Source: Lutjanus erythropterus | Lineage: Eukaryota; Chordata; Actinopteri; Lutjaniformes; Lutjanidae | Assembly: GCA_020091685.1 (NCBI GenBank) | Contig: CM034598.1 | Span: 16,101,362-16,165,361 of the forward strand | Direction of reading: 5' to 3' | DNA: 64,000 nucleotides | Shown here: piece by piece, positions 44,600 through 57,695 of the stretch | Layout: every line of letters begins with the position of its first letter | Numbering within the stretch: position 1 is the stretch's first letter | Position numbers and translations under genes: made by a program | The notes under the pieces: generated by a model | What the model was told of the DNA's origin: nothing | Databases searched by the model: none | What the model saw: only the letters and a program-made list of their open reading frames with translations

Positions 44600-44761
44600 A
44601 ATATATCAGCCTGATATCACACCTACGTTGGTCTATATTTGTACCAACGTATAAGTTGTCCAAAATACGGCTATATGAAAACCTGCAGATTTTACGTATG
44701 TTTGATCCCTTTTCTTAATTCAGGTTAAATATATATGTGTGTGTGTGTGTGTGTGTATCTG
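44600..44761. mobile_element. Fragment of the 7586 hAT-like repeat, ending in (GT)n
   Basis: It shares 'atatatcagcctgatatca' and TTTGATCCCTTTTCTTAATT then 'cag.ttaaatatata' with 7586-7995. The (AT)n(GT)n run at 44729-44757 grows from the family's own 'taaatatataca' tract. Confidence 0.55.
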
Positions 44762-45700
44762 TATTAGTGCTGTCAATCAATTAAAATATTTAATTGCAAT
44801 TAACAGCATGACTGTCTGTAGTTAATCGCGATGAACCGCACAATTTCTTTTGTTCAAAATGTACCTTAAAGAGATATTAACCAAAAACATTGACAAATAC
44901 TGTCCAAAAACCCCAAAGACACTGCATCTGGCATAAAAAATATGCTCAAAAAGTCAAGTGTAGCTTCTATGGTGCACTGCAGGCTTCAGATTTAAAATTC
45001 AAACACCACTGAACCAGCAGTATATAAGGAAAATGTTACTATTTATATGTATTTATTCATATTTAATGTTAATATTAGTTTATTTAATAAAATATTGTCC
45101 TCTGAGGAGAGAAATCCTCACCTTTATTCAGCTCAGTCTATATAATGACAAAACAATGCGTGATATGTTTTGTATTAGAGCAGCAGGATCATTTAAATCA
45201 GTGTCACTCAGCAAACTGCACACCGACACACACCGAGGAGATGAAGAGGAAAGACAGAGTCTGGACTCTTCATCGTGACTTACAATAATGCAGCACAGTG
45301 ACAAACATTTTGTGGAGGAGACGAGCTGTTTGGCCTTTACAGAGACAGATATTTTAATGTGTAGTGTTTAAACCACAGAACTGTACAGTAACATCAGGAT
45401 TCATCATCAAGTTTTTATATCGGTCGGCACTTCACACACTCGCTCCCCCTCCCTCCTCTCTGCAGCTCGTCTCTCCTCCCTCGCTGTTGTGATCAATCAG
45501 CATGAAATAATTAAGTATTTAAAAGTAAACAAATTGGACTTGGAGAAAAAAATCACGCACCACATCACCACCATGACAGTCAAATAATGTAAATGACATC
45601 ATCCTGAATTTGTGCAGTGGCTGTTTTTCAAAACACTGATATTGATGCAATAGGCCAAAAGTGGCACGTTTGCAAAGTTTAGCAGAAATGGGTTAAAGAA
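44762..45700. repeat. Probable MITE starting 'gtgctgtcaatcaattaaaa'
   Basis: The left part AGTGCTGTCAATCAATTAAA, then 'atatttaattgcaattaacagc', and 'caaaatgtaccttaaagagatatt' are phrases of a widespread fish repeat (recalled). A CpG-bearing middle part (45080-45480) has no frame with a motif. No clear right end, so 45700 is only an estimate. Confidence 0.45.
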
Positions 45701-47159
45701 CTGACTATGATGCTGCCCACAGTGATTTTTGCTTTCTGCTACATCAATAAAATCTACTTGAAAAATCACCATAAATGTGTCTTTTGTGTCTCCATTAGCA
45801 GCTCTGTACTTTTATTGGTTGTAAATGTACTGTTTTCAAGTGGCAGTCCAGCAACAAAGTCTTCAGTGGCGTTGTAACAGGGAGGCCAAGCTGCAGTGGG
45901 TTCATTCGACACAGAGGGAAATTGAATTTATCAACACAATGGTCAACTTCTTTTTTCTGTCTCAATCACATTCGCAGAGGGGTTACGGCCTTATGCACAA
46001 TTCACAAATTCTTTAAGCTGTCCTTGAGCTCTTCCCATTGAGACTCGTGCCTTTCAATCTGTCATCTGTGTATTGTGAATACTAAAAAACAAAAAAAACA
46101 AATTCAAAATGTTTGCTTTGTTGTTATAGTGTACATGTTGAGCACAGTAGACCTTTCTCCCGAGTTCCCTCAACAATAGCAACAATAGCCGGTCTGGGTT
46201 TTTCCTCCTCCCTGCTTTCCCAAATCCATAAAGAGCCTTGATGGCCACGCTCTACATTACAGAGACAGAAATGGCTTCCACATCCAGCCCAATAATGTGC
46301 ATGAACAATAGCAAAGCATTAGGTGACTGGCAATAAATATCTGAAAAGAGGCACTTTGCTCCAGGAAAATATACCAACAGAATTCAAGCTATGAGTCTAG
46401 TGGAGACATCTTATCAGGGCTGTCGACCAGTGCGTATAAAGGTGTGAAGAATGGTGGGGAATGCTTTAACCGCAAGAAAGATCATTATCTAAATTAAAAA
46501 GAACACTTTTTATAAATTGAGTCAGCGTGTCACCTTGTTCTTTCTTGTATGTGGTATAGAAAAGAGAGTCCAAGAGACTAACTGCAATTATGGCTTTTCT
46601 TGTTTGACTGTAAAACTACCAGGAAAATTGGAGTCTCAAACATTAGGTTCACTATAGACTGAGAGCATTTGAATGTGATTTGGATAATGGAGTGGCATTC
46701 AAGGTTTTTTTTGGGAGGCTGCTTTGAAATGCAAGGCAGGTGATGGCTCTGACAGGCGGTGTACGAAGGAACCACCCAGTGAATTTGGCTGTAATGACAA
46801 TTCAGACTTTGAAAAGGGGAAATGTTAGTCATACTAAATTTAGCACGACAGGCCTTATTTCACTGTAAGATGCTCTCTGTCTAAATAATGGGCCACTTCC
46901 TCCTGTAGAGCAGCACATGGTTTGGCTTCCAGGTAGCCGCCTACACGCATATTAGAGAAAATGTGGGCGGACCACTGACTGTCTCTGAGAAGGAGTGAAG
47001 GCAGGATTGAAGAAAGCGAGGAATCAAGGACAGAAAAATTATGCACCAACATCCATGCAAAGTATTTTTTATATGCACCACTAATACAGCAAATATTGCA
47101 GCTAAAGATTTCAGCTGGCGGATCTGCCCACTTAATTTTGATACTTTCAATTAGTCTGC
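45701..47159. other. Non-coding stretch, nothing recognised
   Basis: No exon or clear repeat. The 3' half of the 175-codon minus frame (46855-47159) is open but shows no similarity I recognise; it is out of the transposase frame described next. Confidence 0.45.
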
Positions 47160-47467
47160 TTTTGAGCCTCCAGTCAAACTGTTGATCTCTCAGCATCAAC
47201 TTCTTCAGCAATATGAGCAACAGTAGCTCGTCTGTTGGATCGGACCACACAGGCCATCCTTCGCTCCCCACGTGCATCAATGAGCCTTGGTCACCCATGA
47301 CCCTGACGCCGGTTCGCCACTGTTCCTTCCTTGGACCACTTTTGATAGATACTGACCACTGCAGACTGGGAACACCCCACAAGAGCTGCAGTTCTGGAGA
47401 TGCTCTGTCGTCGAGCCATCAGAATTTGGCCCTTATCAAACTCGCTCAAGTCCTAACGTTTGTCCAT
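47160..47467 (-). pseudogene. Tc1-like transposase, N-terminal fragment with stops
   Basis: The minus strand, starting ATG at 47467, reads MDKR, stop, [20 protein letters not shown], then [33 protein letters not shown], stop, PRLIDARGERRMACVVRSNR, RATVAHIAEEVDAE. This is the two-helix-turn-helix DNA-binding part of a fish Tc1/mariner-type transposase, with the linker motif GRPR altered to a stop. In-frame stops after residues 4 and about 50, and loss of the whole DDE catalytic domain downstream, show it is dead. The longest open frames on both strands here (46855-47382 minus, 47213-47482 plus) are in other phases and are not the transposase. No terminal inverted repeats were found. Confidence 0.85.
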
Positions 47468-49704
47468 TTTTCCTGCTTCTAACACATCAATTTTGAGGGT
47501 TAGGGGTTAGTCCCATGTAATTCCATTATTTCATCAACATTACAGTCTAATGCTACATGGTTATTTTTGCCAGTTGTTTGTCGTTTTAAATGGGTTAGAA
47601 GGGATAGACAGATTTTGTTAATTAATTAAAATAAAAATACATTGAGTTATGCTGCAGATGTTAAAAGATGACTGGTATAACTGTATAAGAGAGCAGGGCA
47701 CAGTATGCCAGAGGCAAAGTCATGCAACTGCATTATTCTGTTAATTATAACATAATATATATTTAACAATTTTAGATTAGATTTGCTGTCATTTAAGATG
47801 AGAGAGACGTGTTAACGTTAGGAAAAGACGATGGTGACTGAGAAAATTTGGGAAACCAGGATGCATGTGAGTTACATAGTCTGTCAGTGGATCCACCTAA
47901 ATGTTGCACACTTAACCTTTAAAGAACAGATATATCAGAAAATGGACAGATTAAGAATATGCCCAAAAAAAAAGTATCAACCAAAAGCTAAAACAAGTAT
48001 ACTCAAGTGATAGGACTGGATAAAAACTATTTAAAAAGGGAGCAAACAGCAACAACTTAAACAACAACAAACAGGGACAGGATCTCAGTGTTACAGTGCT
48101 GCTGCCAAAATTCAGTGACTGAAAATTAGTTGACAGAGTGCAAATGAAGTGATTTTATTGTGCTAAAAAGAAATGTTTGAATCTATTGCACCTGGCACTG
48201 ATGGCTGTGCACAGTGAGTCTGCCCTGTGAGAAGCAGCTTAAACTCTTTATTTTGAGGATGGTGCTGTGGGTGGCATTTTGTCTTTTTAGAAGTTATCTG
48301 AGAATGTGGACCACTGCTCATCAATCAGCTTTCTAAAGTCATCCAATACAGTGAACGGCATTTGTTTTTGGCAAATTTTCATCATCATTATGTGGTTAAT
48401 GCAGTTGAGACCAGAGACTGCTCAAAAACAATCAGTCTTGATGATGTGTTTGTGGTAGAAAATGTTGAAAAACATATTTATCAAAAACACCAGACTCAGC
48501 ACACCACAGAATCTGAAATTCTGCAATAAGTATGGCTAGATAACCCTGATATGGTGTCACGTTATGAGCTTTATCATAGCCAGCTAAAGATATAAAGAGA
48601 TGTAGAGGTGGATGTGGACATATATATATATATATTGTGCCATGTGTGCCAGTATCACTACACTACTTTTTTCCAGTTAACTGATGTGATCAAGACAAAT
48701 TCCTACATTTATTGTAAAAAGTGAGTAAAATGTTTTTTCTTCTTCTACAAATCTATATTAAACTCATCTGGCTTAAATAAATGCTCCATATGAGCCACCA
48801 CAGTGATAAAATACAAAGGAAACGAGGAGTGTGAAAAACAAAGTGCAAAATAAAGACATTTCAGACAGAATTATGTTTCACAGACAACACTGTCATGTTA
48901 TTTTCACAATTTCTAAGATCCTCTGGACAAATGACTGAGTTGTTAAAGCACTTGTCACCATGTCTCAGCAGATAAAAGCTGATTGTATCCACTGTTCTCA
49001 GATTTTAGCACCAGAGACTTTTTTCCCACCCAATTTAATGATGAAACCTCACAGATAAAAAAAAAAAAATACTGTAGTATTATCTACTTGATACTTAACT
49101 GCTTTAGTTCTGTAATTAAATCCAGATTTGTTATAAATGTACTGTGGCTATTATCTTGTCTGCGCTGCATAAATTTAGTTTCCAGGGTAAATGGCAGGAG
49201 AGTTACATCTACTATGCCATTAAACAGCGTAAGTATGCATACTGTTGATATTATTATTAGGGAATTGGCCATTTTGAAGATACTACTAACCTTTAAACAG
49301 ATGATTTCATCCTCCGATGTGTTTATTTTAAAGTCACGTTTATAAAAACAGAATTGCAATGATTAACTTTCTTCATCCTATTTCACAGTTTTTTTTCTTG
49401 AAAAAATTACAAGTCAGTGAGACTTGTAATTTTCCAGTATTGTAGAGCTTTCAAAATGCACACAGTGCTCCTTACAATGCTTACAACAACACAACTCTTT
49501 GTTCCATTTTGATAAAATTATAGCCTGTCACTGTACGTAACAATATGCAAGGTCATTTGCAAAAAGAAGACGCTTGGAATCTAAACGGTGACATGAGATT
49601 AAATATATTAGCAAGGCCTGAGGACTGACACTGTCAATTTATCTACAATGCAACATACAGTAGAAAACAGCCATGTTTCTGTAACATGAGCACTGGTTAT
49701 GAGT
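47468..49704. other. Non-coding stretch; TA microsatellite
   Basis: No exon. (TA)n at 48619-48636. Frames at 48983-49359 overlap on both strands, are AT-driven and motif-free. Confidence 0.45.
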
Positions 49705-50040
49705 ATGGCTGGGTACCGAACCTCGATCCTTTTCTGGCATTGACTGAGTTACTTTGATCCTACTGAGTAGAGCTGGGCGATTTGTCATACAAATAATATG
49801 TTGACTCTTTTAAGATATGTCATTATACACAATATTTATCTGGATACAATCATTTTCTCCTACATGACATACCATAAATTCTCAAACAATGATGATCTTA
49901 TAGAATATGATGCACCACTGCAGATTAAACTACCAAGCAGGGTCTAAAAATAATGCTGGGAGATAGAGACAGAGATCAGTGGGTTATTTTTGAACCACCA
50001 GTTGCTTATCTGCACAGATCACTAAGTGAACTTTGTGTTG
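49705..50040. repeat. Degenerate fish repeats, two pieces
   Basis: The first piece has 'tatggctgggtaccgaacctcgatccttttctggcattgactgagtt' (49703-49750), a phrase known from fish MITEs. The second starts TAGAGCTGGGCGATTTGTCA at 49767, like the hAT-type ends at 20230 and 31358. Neither can be delimited at the right. Confidence 0.45.
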
Positions 50041-52369
50041 CTTGTTAAGGCGGTGTGGATTTCTGATGGCTAAAATGCTTACAGACAGACAGGACCTTAA
50101 GTTGATTGTCAGACCCAGGCTAGCTGGAGGCCGAAGGAAGTCTCACTCTGCCACTATTCCCAGCACCACAAACTTCACCACCTTCATCCCCTTCTTCTTC
50201 TTTTGACTACGGTTCGTTAATGGTCATTTTGACAGTTATTTATATCTATATAACGTCCAAAACTGCACAGATATTCATCAGTTTCTTGTGTGCAGTGTAA
50301 AAATAGTGTCCTCCTTTAAAGCACGTGATTGTATTGTAATGTGTAATGTAATTTTCTTTTTGTTTAGGAGTATTGAACATGTTGAATGATACCCAACCAA
50401 GGTCATGGGCGACACCTCCAGCCTGACACTGAGGCTCAGCAGCCCTACAGTTACTGGAGGAAAGTGCTGCTGGTCGAGGTTATGAATGTCTGTCTTTGCG
50501 TAAAACAGCCCATTTGTTTTATTTTTGTTTTTTTGTTGTGAAGGATCAGAGTTCTGATGTCCGGTGGCAACCCAACAACCCCCCCTCCACCTGTCCATAC
50601 ACCTCCAGCGGAAAGACAGATTGCCTCTTTTTCTATCACCTGTGCTGGGGCCGGGCCCATGACACCTGCTAGACGAGCACAGTTTAGTGCTCTCCCTGTC
50701 AGCTAACGTATGGGTCTATTGATGTGCTGTGACTGGGCCGGGCTGATCCTACCCAACACGCATTAGGGCCAGCTGTTGTGCCTCGTCTGTCTCCGTGTGT
50801 GCCCTGATAGCCACAAACAGACAGTAAACACAGGCTGCTCCAAACATAACGCCCCATCTACCTTCACCCTGCGTCCCACTGCTCACAATGCCATCATTTC
50901 CCGGCTCCCGAGTAAATGACTGTAGAAGTGCCGACTTTAATTGAGTCCAAGGATGTGGCTGATGGGGAAAAAAAGTTGATTCACTGCAAGTATGGTAATT
51001 GCAGTCTTGATTACACCCATCTGAGAATCTAATTCGAGGATTTAAGATTCAGTGAGGCTTAATACAATGGTCTGCAGGATCGCAGTCCGAAGAGTTAACA
51101 ATGTAACGTAAACACTACAAATTGCATGCTGCTGTGTTTGACACTGATGATTACGGTTAAAGAATTCAATGATGATTACAATAAGTGCATGAAAACAAAC
51201 AAAGGAACTTGATAAATAAATAAATGTGAAAAACAATCCAGACTCATCAAGTAATCAGCTGAAAAAGAAAAAACCTGCACATTTTCCCATTACCCAAGTC
51301 TGATCTTGTGGATTTCACCGCGTTCATTGCCAGATAAGTTGAGCCAACAACATCAGAGGCACGGGGAAACTCTACCTACCCTGTTGAGAAAGATGAGGGA
51401 GACGCCCTTTTCAAAGTTTGAGCCCATGAACCCCTGAAAGGTCTGTTCATGCCCCTGCCGGCATGAATAATCACCCCCAGCTCCCCTGTAATGTGCTGCG
51501 GATGATATATTGGGCCACATTTATTACTGCTCCGCTTCCACCTGGCTAGGAGCAGCAAGTCCTCCATTAATAAGAAAACCCAGGCCGGCAACACGATTTC
51601 TGCACGGCCAAAGACTACAGGCTTGGATCCACTGTTAAGACTGCATGACCTATTTGGTGGAAATTGGAGTCATGGACGGCTCCCATTTGCTTATAAAACA
51701 GCATGATATGGAGTCCCCTTTGGTTCTTTCAGTAAGTCTATTCAACAGTTCAGGCCTAATCCTTGTCCACATTCGCACGTCTTTGCTAGTCATATTGTGA
51801 GATTCCTGTCATCTCAGCAGGGAGCCAGCAGCAGGCCGAACCAGAAACATCCAGGCTTTAACTAGTAGACACATGTGTAAGACATGTTGTTGAAGATTAG
51901 TTCTGCAGGATAACACATTCTTCTTTGAATGGGATTAAAATTGCGAACATTTTGCAGTGGTTTTACAGGATTAAAGCACCATTTACATGTCATCCTTTAG
52001 CTGTCAAATTAATTGTACTAATTTGCCCTTTAGACAAACATGTCAGGCTACTGACTTAAAAACAATACCAATGCTTTGTGACATATGGGTCATGCTGACA
52101 TGCTGTAAGAAGCTGTTTTGAGGAGACTGCGGTGGATCTTTAAAATAACATGTACGCTTATGACAGTGTTCAGTCAAGAAAAATAGAAATCAAATACTAA
52201 AGGAATATTTTGAGTAATCTGAAGTGATGTATGAAATATTTATCCATAGTCATTGTGTCTTGGACAGGATAATTAGTAGAATGTATTTTAACCACCCAAA
52301 AACAGATCCACCTGAGGAAAAAAAAACAAAAAAAACTTAATACTAATACTTATTAAGTACACTTAATAA
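50041..52369. other. Mostly unique DNA; conserved-looking segments
   Basis: No exon. 50640-51010 and 51280-51680 are repeat-free, GC-balanced and carry TAAT/ATTA cores. They resemble vertebrate conserved intronic elements, but that is an impression only. A short palindrome 'cttattaagtacacttaataag' lies at 52350-52371. Confidence 0.4.
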
Positions 52370-52625
52370 GTGTGCACTACATTGAGAATATTTTCACATC
52401 TTTATCTTGCTGTCAGACATTTCCTACAGTAAATCCCATTTAAAATTATTGATTTAACCAAAAGTCTGGTTGAACAAGAGAGCGCATTATTTTGGTCGGT
52501 ATAACCAATGTTTCCCGTTGTAAAAAGCAGTGAAAATATTCTGAATATAGCAAACAATTAAACTAAAAAGTTTTGGTGCTGACCCTGTCCACAGCAGGAC
52601 ATTGCTTAGCTTCCTTGCTTCCCAA
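52370..52625. mobile_element. Decayed copy of the foldback MITE near the exon
   Basis: Shares 'aagtgtgcactacattgagaatattttcacatcttta.cttgc' (52369) with 28735-28780. It also shares 'gtgaaaatattctgaatatagc' and 'ttggtgctgaccctgtccacagcaggacattgcttagcttcc' (52573-52613) with 29165-29290 and 27215-27250. The two arms face each other around 52470. Confidence 0.6.
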
Positions 52626-54316
52626 AAATGACAATGGCAACTAACATCTACTGTATGCAATACACTAATACAATACCACAATAATAAGTTGAACTTTTGG
52701 CAGTGCTTTTTGATAATAACTGTTATAAGTTCATTAATATGGAGTTATGTGATGTGATGTCAAGAATCAGAACATTTGGTGAATAAGTAATGAGACTACT
52801 TCTCTACTGGGATGAATCATTTCAAGCAAAACAGTGCACGATTGCAGAAAACCAGTCCAACATCTTTGGCAGATTTACAGCAGCTTTTACACGGCCCACC
52901 TTCTCCTACAGTCTCTGAAGGTTGCTAGATTTCTTGCTGCTGCCCTCACTCCTTTCATTTCCCTGCCTCTGACGCTACGTGCTGCAAGTCTTGCAAATGC
53001 AGGTCTGAAGTTGATAAAGGTCAACATTGTTAAGTGTCTGTATGTATGTGGGAATAGCCTTTAGTGTCATACCACCTTACTCTGGCATGGAGAGCTGCAG
53101 CTTCTCTGTATTCTGAGCTGATGCAGACTGTAAGCAGAAAGGAAAATGTTGCCAGTGATTGCACCTGCAGAGCCACGGGAATAAATATGTGGGCATGTAT
53201 GGTGTTTGCATGCAGCATGACGTGTCTGGGAATGTATGTGTGCTGAGAGGTCGCAACATGAATCAATTTAAATCCATCTTCTACACAGAAATGACTTATT
53301 TGTCCAATTTATTACAGAGTGTTCCATTCTATTGTGAAAGGCCCGAGAATTCACACGCCTCTTGATTGAAATCATTGCCACTGGGAGAACCTAGCCAACA
53401 CCCTCAGAGGAGCCGCTATTCTGAAAGTGAGTGAATCATTGATTTTCAGCAGGAAATCATCAAGGCGAATCTATGGTAAATGAGAGAGTGGAGATGGCAA
53501 ATGGTCTAGTTCAGCAGGATATTCAGTTATCACTGCATTCTTTTATAGACAGGCCATGGTGTCCAGCTATTTTCAAGCTTGTGGTTAAGTGAAGACCAGT
53601 CACTCTCAGAAGGAGTTTGTTCCTGCGCTTTGGTAAAGTGCAAATGGAAAGCACCCTTGAGTGAGCAAAATTGTGTGAGAAAAGAGTTTGAAAGAAATTG
53701 TAATCTTGCCAAAAATAAAAACGAGACAAGAAAGCAATAACATCCTGAACCAAGGCAGAAATCCTATTGTGGGTTCAACGCCAAAGGGTTGTTCTATGAA
53801 AATGAGCTGCTTTGATGTTTGATTAAAAAAATATCCTACTTCTTTGAATCCCCGTAAGAATTGTTTGAAAATTAATAATGCTTGAATTAGAAGATTTAAT
53901 AAAAAGGCTAAAGGCACAAAGCAGGTTCAGTAAAAATGCACAACATTGTACATTCGCTGCCTTTTTCCACAGCGACAGATTTGACATCTTCATTGCGAAA
54001 TAAAATGGCTCACACTGCGCTGAACAATTATTCAAATAAAGATGACAGTTTGTCAAGTGCAGTTTGGTGAGGAGGAAATGTTTTTTGCAGGACAACATAT
54101 ACCTAGTCTGAAGTTACATGTGCATTCAAAATAGGAAAATCATTCGGTGTCAGGGAGTCCAATTAATCAAAACATTTTTTGGCAGATGTCAAATTATAAA
54201 CATTAGCGAGGAAAAACACATTAAGCAGTGACAGAACCTGCAGACCTGAGTATAAGGTGTCTGGCTGTGGTGCTGCTGACAGCAGGAGATAAAGATTAAG
54301 GCAGAAAAACCTCCTT
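52626..54316. other. Non-coding stretch, nothing recognised
   Basis: Overlapping small frames at 53030-53270 and 53520-54100 on both strands have no motif. No repeat ends were seen. Confidence 0.45.
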
Positions 54317-55735
54317 GTTCTGGGTGTGGATGCCCTTGGTATGGAAATGTTTTTTGAGGCTACAGCAACCAGGATGATAACGGGTGTTAGGCCATTTTCT
54401 CATGTGAAATGTGAGAAAGTCGGCTTCGGCTTTGTCACCAGGTCTGTTTTCATCTATCTATGCAAAGCATAGTGAGGAAAAAAGGGAAAATCTTCTATAA
54501 GATGTATGATCTGTTTGTGAGGAAACATATGAAAATTGCTAGCAGCAGGGTTGTCCAGCCTTTGATCATGTTTGAAATTCAGCAGATACCTTGAAAAAAA
54601 AAAAAAAAAAACTTGACAAAAGCTCAGTTGGTGCTAATCAGTAATGTCCAATACAGTAACCAATTATATTTGCGTCAAAATTTACTTCCAGATGTTAGCT
54701 CCTAGTTTCTCATCAAGCATGAAGTCTGCCAGATCTATGACCCAGCAGATAATAACTTAAATCTATTTTTAAAACAGGCAAATTATGTGTAAAAGAATAA
54801 TTCCGGTTATCATGTTTATTCTAGGGAAATTTTTCCACCAGTAAATAAACCTGTGAGAACACCACTGTTACCAATTACACCGGACATTTTGGTGTGAATG
54901 CCCCTGGTATGGAAATGTTTTTTGAGGCTTAAGCAACCCGGATGATAACGGGTGCAATGCCAGTCCCTCATGTGAAATGTGAGGATGTCGTCCTCTGCTT
55001 TGTCACCAGGTCTTTTTTCTATGTAAAGTATAGTGAGGAAAAAAGGAAAAAAAAATCTTTGAGCTAGACATATGATTTGTTTTCAACAGCACATGAAAAC
55101 CACAGACAGCAGCAGAGCTGTCCAGCCTTTGATCATGTTTGAAATCCTTCAAAAAATAAACTTAATTAAATCTCAGTTTGTGCAAATCAGTTACGTCTAA
55201 TATAGTAACTGTTAATGTTTAAGAACCATCTTTGAAATTCCCTTCCAGATATTAGTTCTTAGTTCCACAAGCATGACACCAGCTAGATCTAAGTCTCAAT
55301 GGTCTTAAATGGTCTGAAAAATAAGGTAAATTATGTGCAAAATAATAGTCCAGGTTGTGGTGAGGAAATCTGTTGTGTTATTGATTACACTGGACATTTT
55401 GTGTAGATGCCCTTGGTATGGGAAGGTTTTCTGAAGCTGAAACAACCAGGATGATAACGGGTGTTAGGCCATTTTCTCATGTGAAATGTGAGGATGTCTT
55501 CTTCTTTGTCACAGAGTCTGTTTTCATCTCTCTCTGTAAAGCATGGTGAGGAAAAAAGGGAAAATCTTTGAGCTATAAGGCATATGATTTGTTTGCTAGG
55601 ACAACACACCAAAACCGCAGGCAGCAGCAGGGTTGTCCAGCCTTTGATGATCATGTTTGAAATTCAGCAAATATCTTAAAAAATAAACTTGATAAAAGCT
55701 CAGTTGGTGCAACTGTGCAGCTATCAGTAATGGCC
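54317..55735. repeat. Direct tandem array, about three copies of a 0.5-kb unit
   Basis: The anchor GGATGATAACGGGTG occurs at 54372, 54940 and 55449 (spacings 568 and 509). Other shared landmarks in the same order: 'tgcccttggtatggaaatgttttttgaggc', 'ctcatgtgaaatgtgag.a.gtc', 'gctttgtcaccaggtct', 'atagtgaggaaaaaaggga', 'ttgtccagcctttgatcatgtttgaaat' (about 54551, 55118, 55635) and 'agctcagttggtgc'. The copies have drifted by substitutions and indels, so the array is not recent. No frame is kept between copies, which argues against a protein. Confidence 0.9.
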
Positions 55736-57039
55736 CAGGCTAAGAAATAAAATGTTGGGATTTGCCAGTGTATTTCAGGCTGCTTTACAACCTGATATAA
55801 AAACATATTAAGCCTGATGTTTCAGATGAGTCGTGACTCATTTGAAACATTCATCCAGCTGTGTCAGCCTTTAACATTTCGAGATTATACAACTGATTGA
55901 CTTGGCTGGCCTAAAGCTACTTGTTAGGGAGCTGTGATGGACCTGTGCCAGAACCTGACAGGAGGAAGCAGAGAAAACATTCGGTTCAAATGTCCAAACG
56001 CGGGAGTACATCAGTAAGTAAAGCACTCTGCTGTCTTGAGGTATATTTTCATGTGAAAGAAGCCGTCAACAGGACAAAGAGCCAGGCGCTGCACTGCACT
56101 GTGGTTTATTCCCTGCCTGGTATGAACAATAAAAAGGCTGGCACCGTGTTATGGGGTGTGTGTGGGTGTGTGTACACACATCTGAGGGCATGTGTGACTG
56201 AATCTCCCGAGTAGCTTAAGTGAAAGTGATAAGCAGTAGAAACGGCGTTCTGCTTCTCACAGGCCGCTTCCAACGATCGCTGGGAATTCATTGCTCTTTC
56301 TAACTGTCAAGCAGCAGAAGAGAAGGGGGGGAAAGTGTATTTAAAGGATTTTCACAGTCCTTAATGCTATTTATTACATCTCACCAGCTGCAGCGAGGAG
56401 TGGCTACATGTAATTGCGGCCATAGATCTTTTTGGCCTGAAGACAGCCAATCAAGATGGATTCCTTTTCCGTTGCTGGGATTGACCGTGAGTGAATCCTG
56501 GTGACTTAGAGATGGGACATTATTTAACATGGACCCAGAGTGACGTTAAGGAGCATTAGGTTCCGGGGTTGTTAAAGCACTTGTCACACTCCAAAGGCAT
56601 CCATCTGCACAACGCTGGCTTCAATCAATAGATAAGTAATCGGCTGCAATGAGAGCCAGCATGCGGTATTACTCACCAAGTCTGTCCTGAAACAGCCTCA
56701 CCGCCCAGCGAGCAGAGGAGCACAGAGCATGCAGCTCCATCATGAAGGAACTTATCTTTCAGCCGAGCACGACGCTATCGACAGCCCAGAACTAAGAGCA
56801 CCTTTGTATTGGCACGATCACTCAGAGGGATGGCACTTTCATGTTGCAATCTTCCCGCTACAAAGTCAACGCGCCAAAATTAAATGTACAACAACAACTT
56901 TCCCTCACTATACTTCACACGAACCCGGCCTGTGTTTATCATTTAAGTGTCGAACTGTTCTGATAGAGAGCGAAACAAGTGAGCAAAGCAGCAAAGGTAA
57001 TACTGCAGTCCAAGTTACAGTAGAGTACGGACTTCTGCA
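55736..57039. other. Unique non-coding DNA
   Basis: No exon found. 56360-56720 is repeat-free and could be regulatory. The 108-codon frame at 56729-57055 has no recognisable domain. A short (GT)n-like run lies at 56155-56180. Confidence 0.4.
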
Positions 57040-57360
57040 GGTTTCAACAAGTTAAATCTGAGTCTTTTTGAGACTTTATGAACACAATTTAAGACCTATT
57101 CCACATCCATGGTGGTTAAAAAAGTATGTTAATTAATATCTTATCAATTAATATTAATAAACCTCTTAATGAAATCTATCAATCCAAACTACTTAATGTA
57201 AGACTTCTTGTCTTTTCCACATTTGAAGGTGGAGCATGAAGCTAGCTGGGTATGCTGCCGTTAATGAAAGAAAAAAAAAACAACAAAAAAACGGATACTT
57301 GAGACATTTTGAGACATTTTAAGACCTAAAATTGAGAATTAGAATTTTTAACCATATATG
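57040..57360. repeat. Fragment of a 'ttaagacc' fish repeat
   Basis: Contains 'gtctttttgagactttatgaacacaatttaagacctatt' and later 'gagacattttaagaccta', phrases I recall from a common fish interspersed repeat. Ends not resolved. Confidence 0.35.
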
Positions 57361-57425
57361 TACATTGCTTCCTTGCAATTTAATTTTCTGAGGAGCCGTG
57401 AATAACTGACAGAACTGCAGCATGG

Positions 57426-57695
57426 TACAATAATTGTTCATATTTAACGTCCATTTTTGAAATTCATACCAGATATTAGTTCCTACTTTCACTAGCATGT
57501 TCTCGTTAAGCGTGCAGCCTGCTAGATCTGTTTCAGTTGATAGTCTAGTCTGAAAGAATATGGAAAATTATGTGCAAAATAATAATAGTATTCATTCAGG
57601 TGATAATGTTTATTCCACAGATGCCATGGTGAAGAAATTTTCCAACAGGTTAATAAACTTGTGACAACACCAGCGTAATTAAAAATGAGTGATGA
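57426..57695. repeat. Displaced partial fourth copy of the 0.5-kb tandem unit
   Basis: TTGAAATTCATACCAGATATTAGTTCC-type sequence (57457) corresponds to 55230-55260. 'agcctgctagatct' corresponds to 54725 and 55282, 'aattatgtgcaaaataata' to 55330, and 'taataaacttgtgacaacaccag' to 54845-54866. It lies 1.7 kb from the array, in the same orientation. Confidence 0.75.

Noticed and set aside
46855-47382. 175-codon minus-strand frame, the longest in the window
   Set aside because: It overlaps the Tc1-like transposase in a different phase; the real homology is in the stop-containing frame.
54317-55735. CRISPR-like array
   Set aside because: Units are about 0.5 kb, diverged and without short identical repeats and spacers; the host is a vertebrate.
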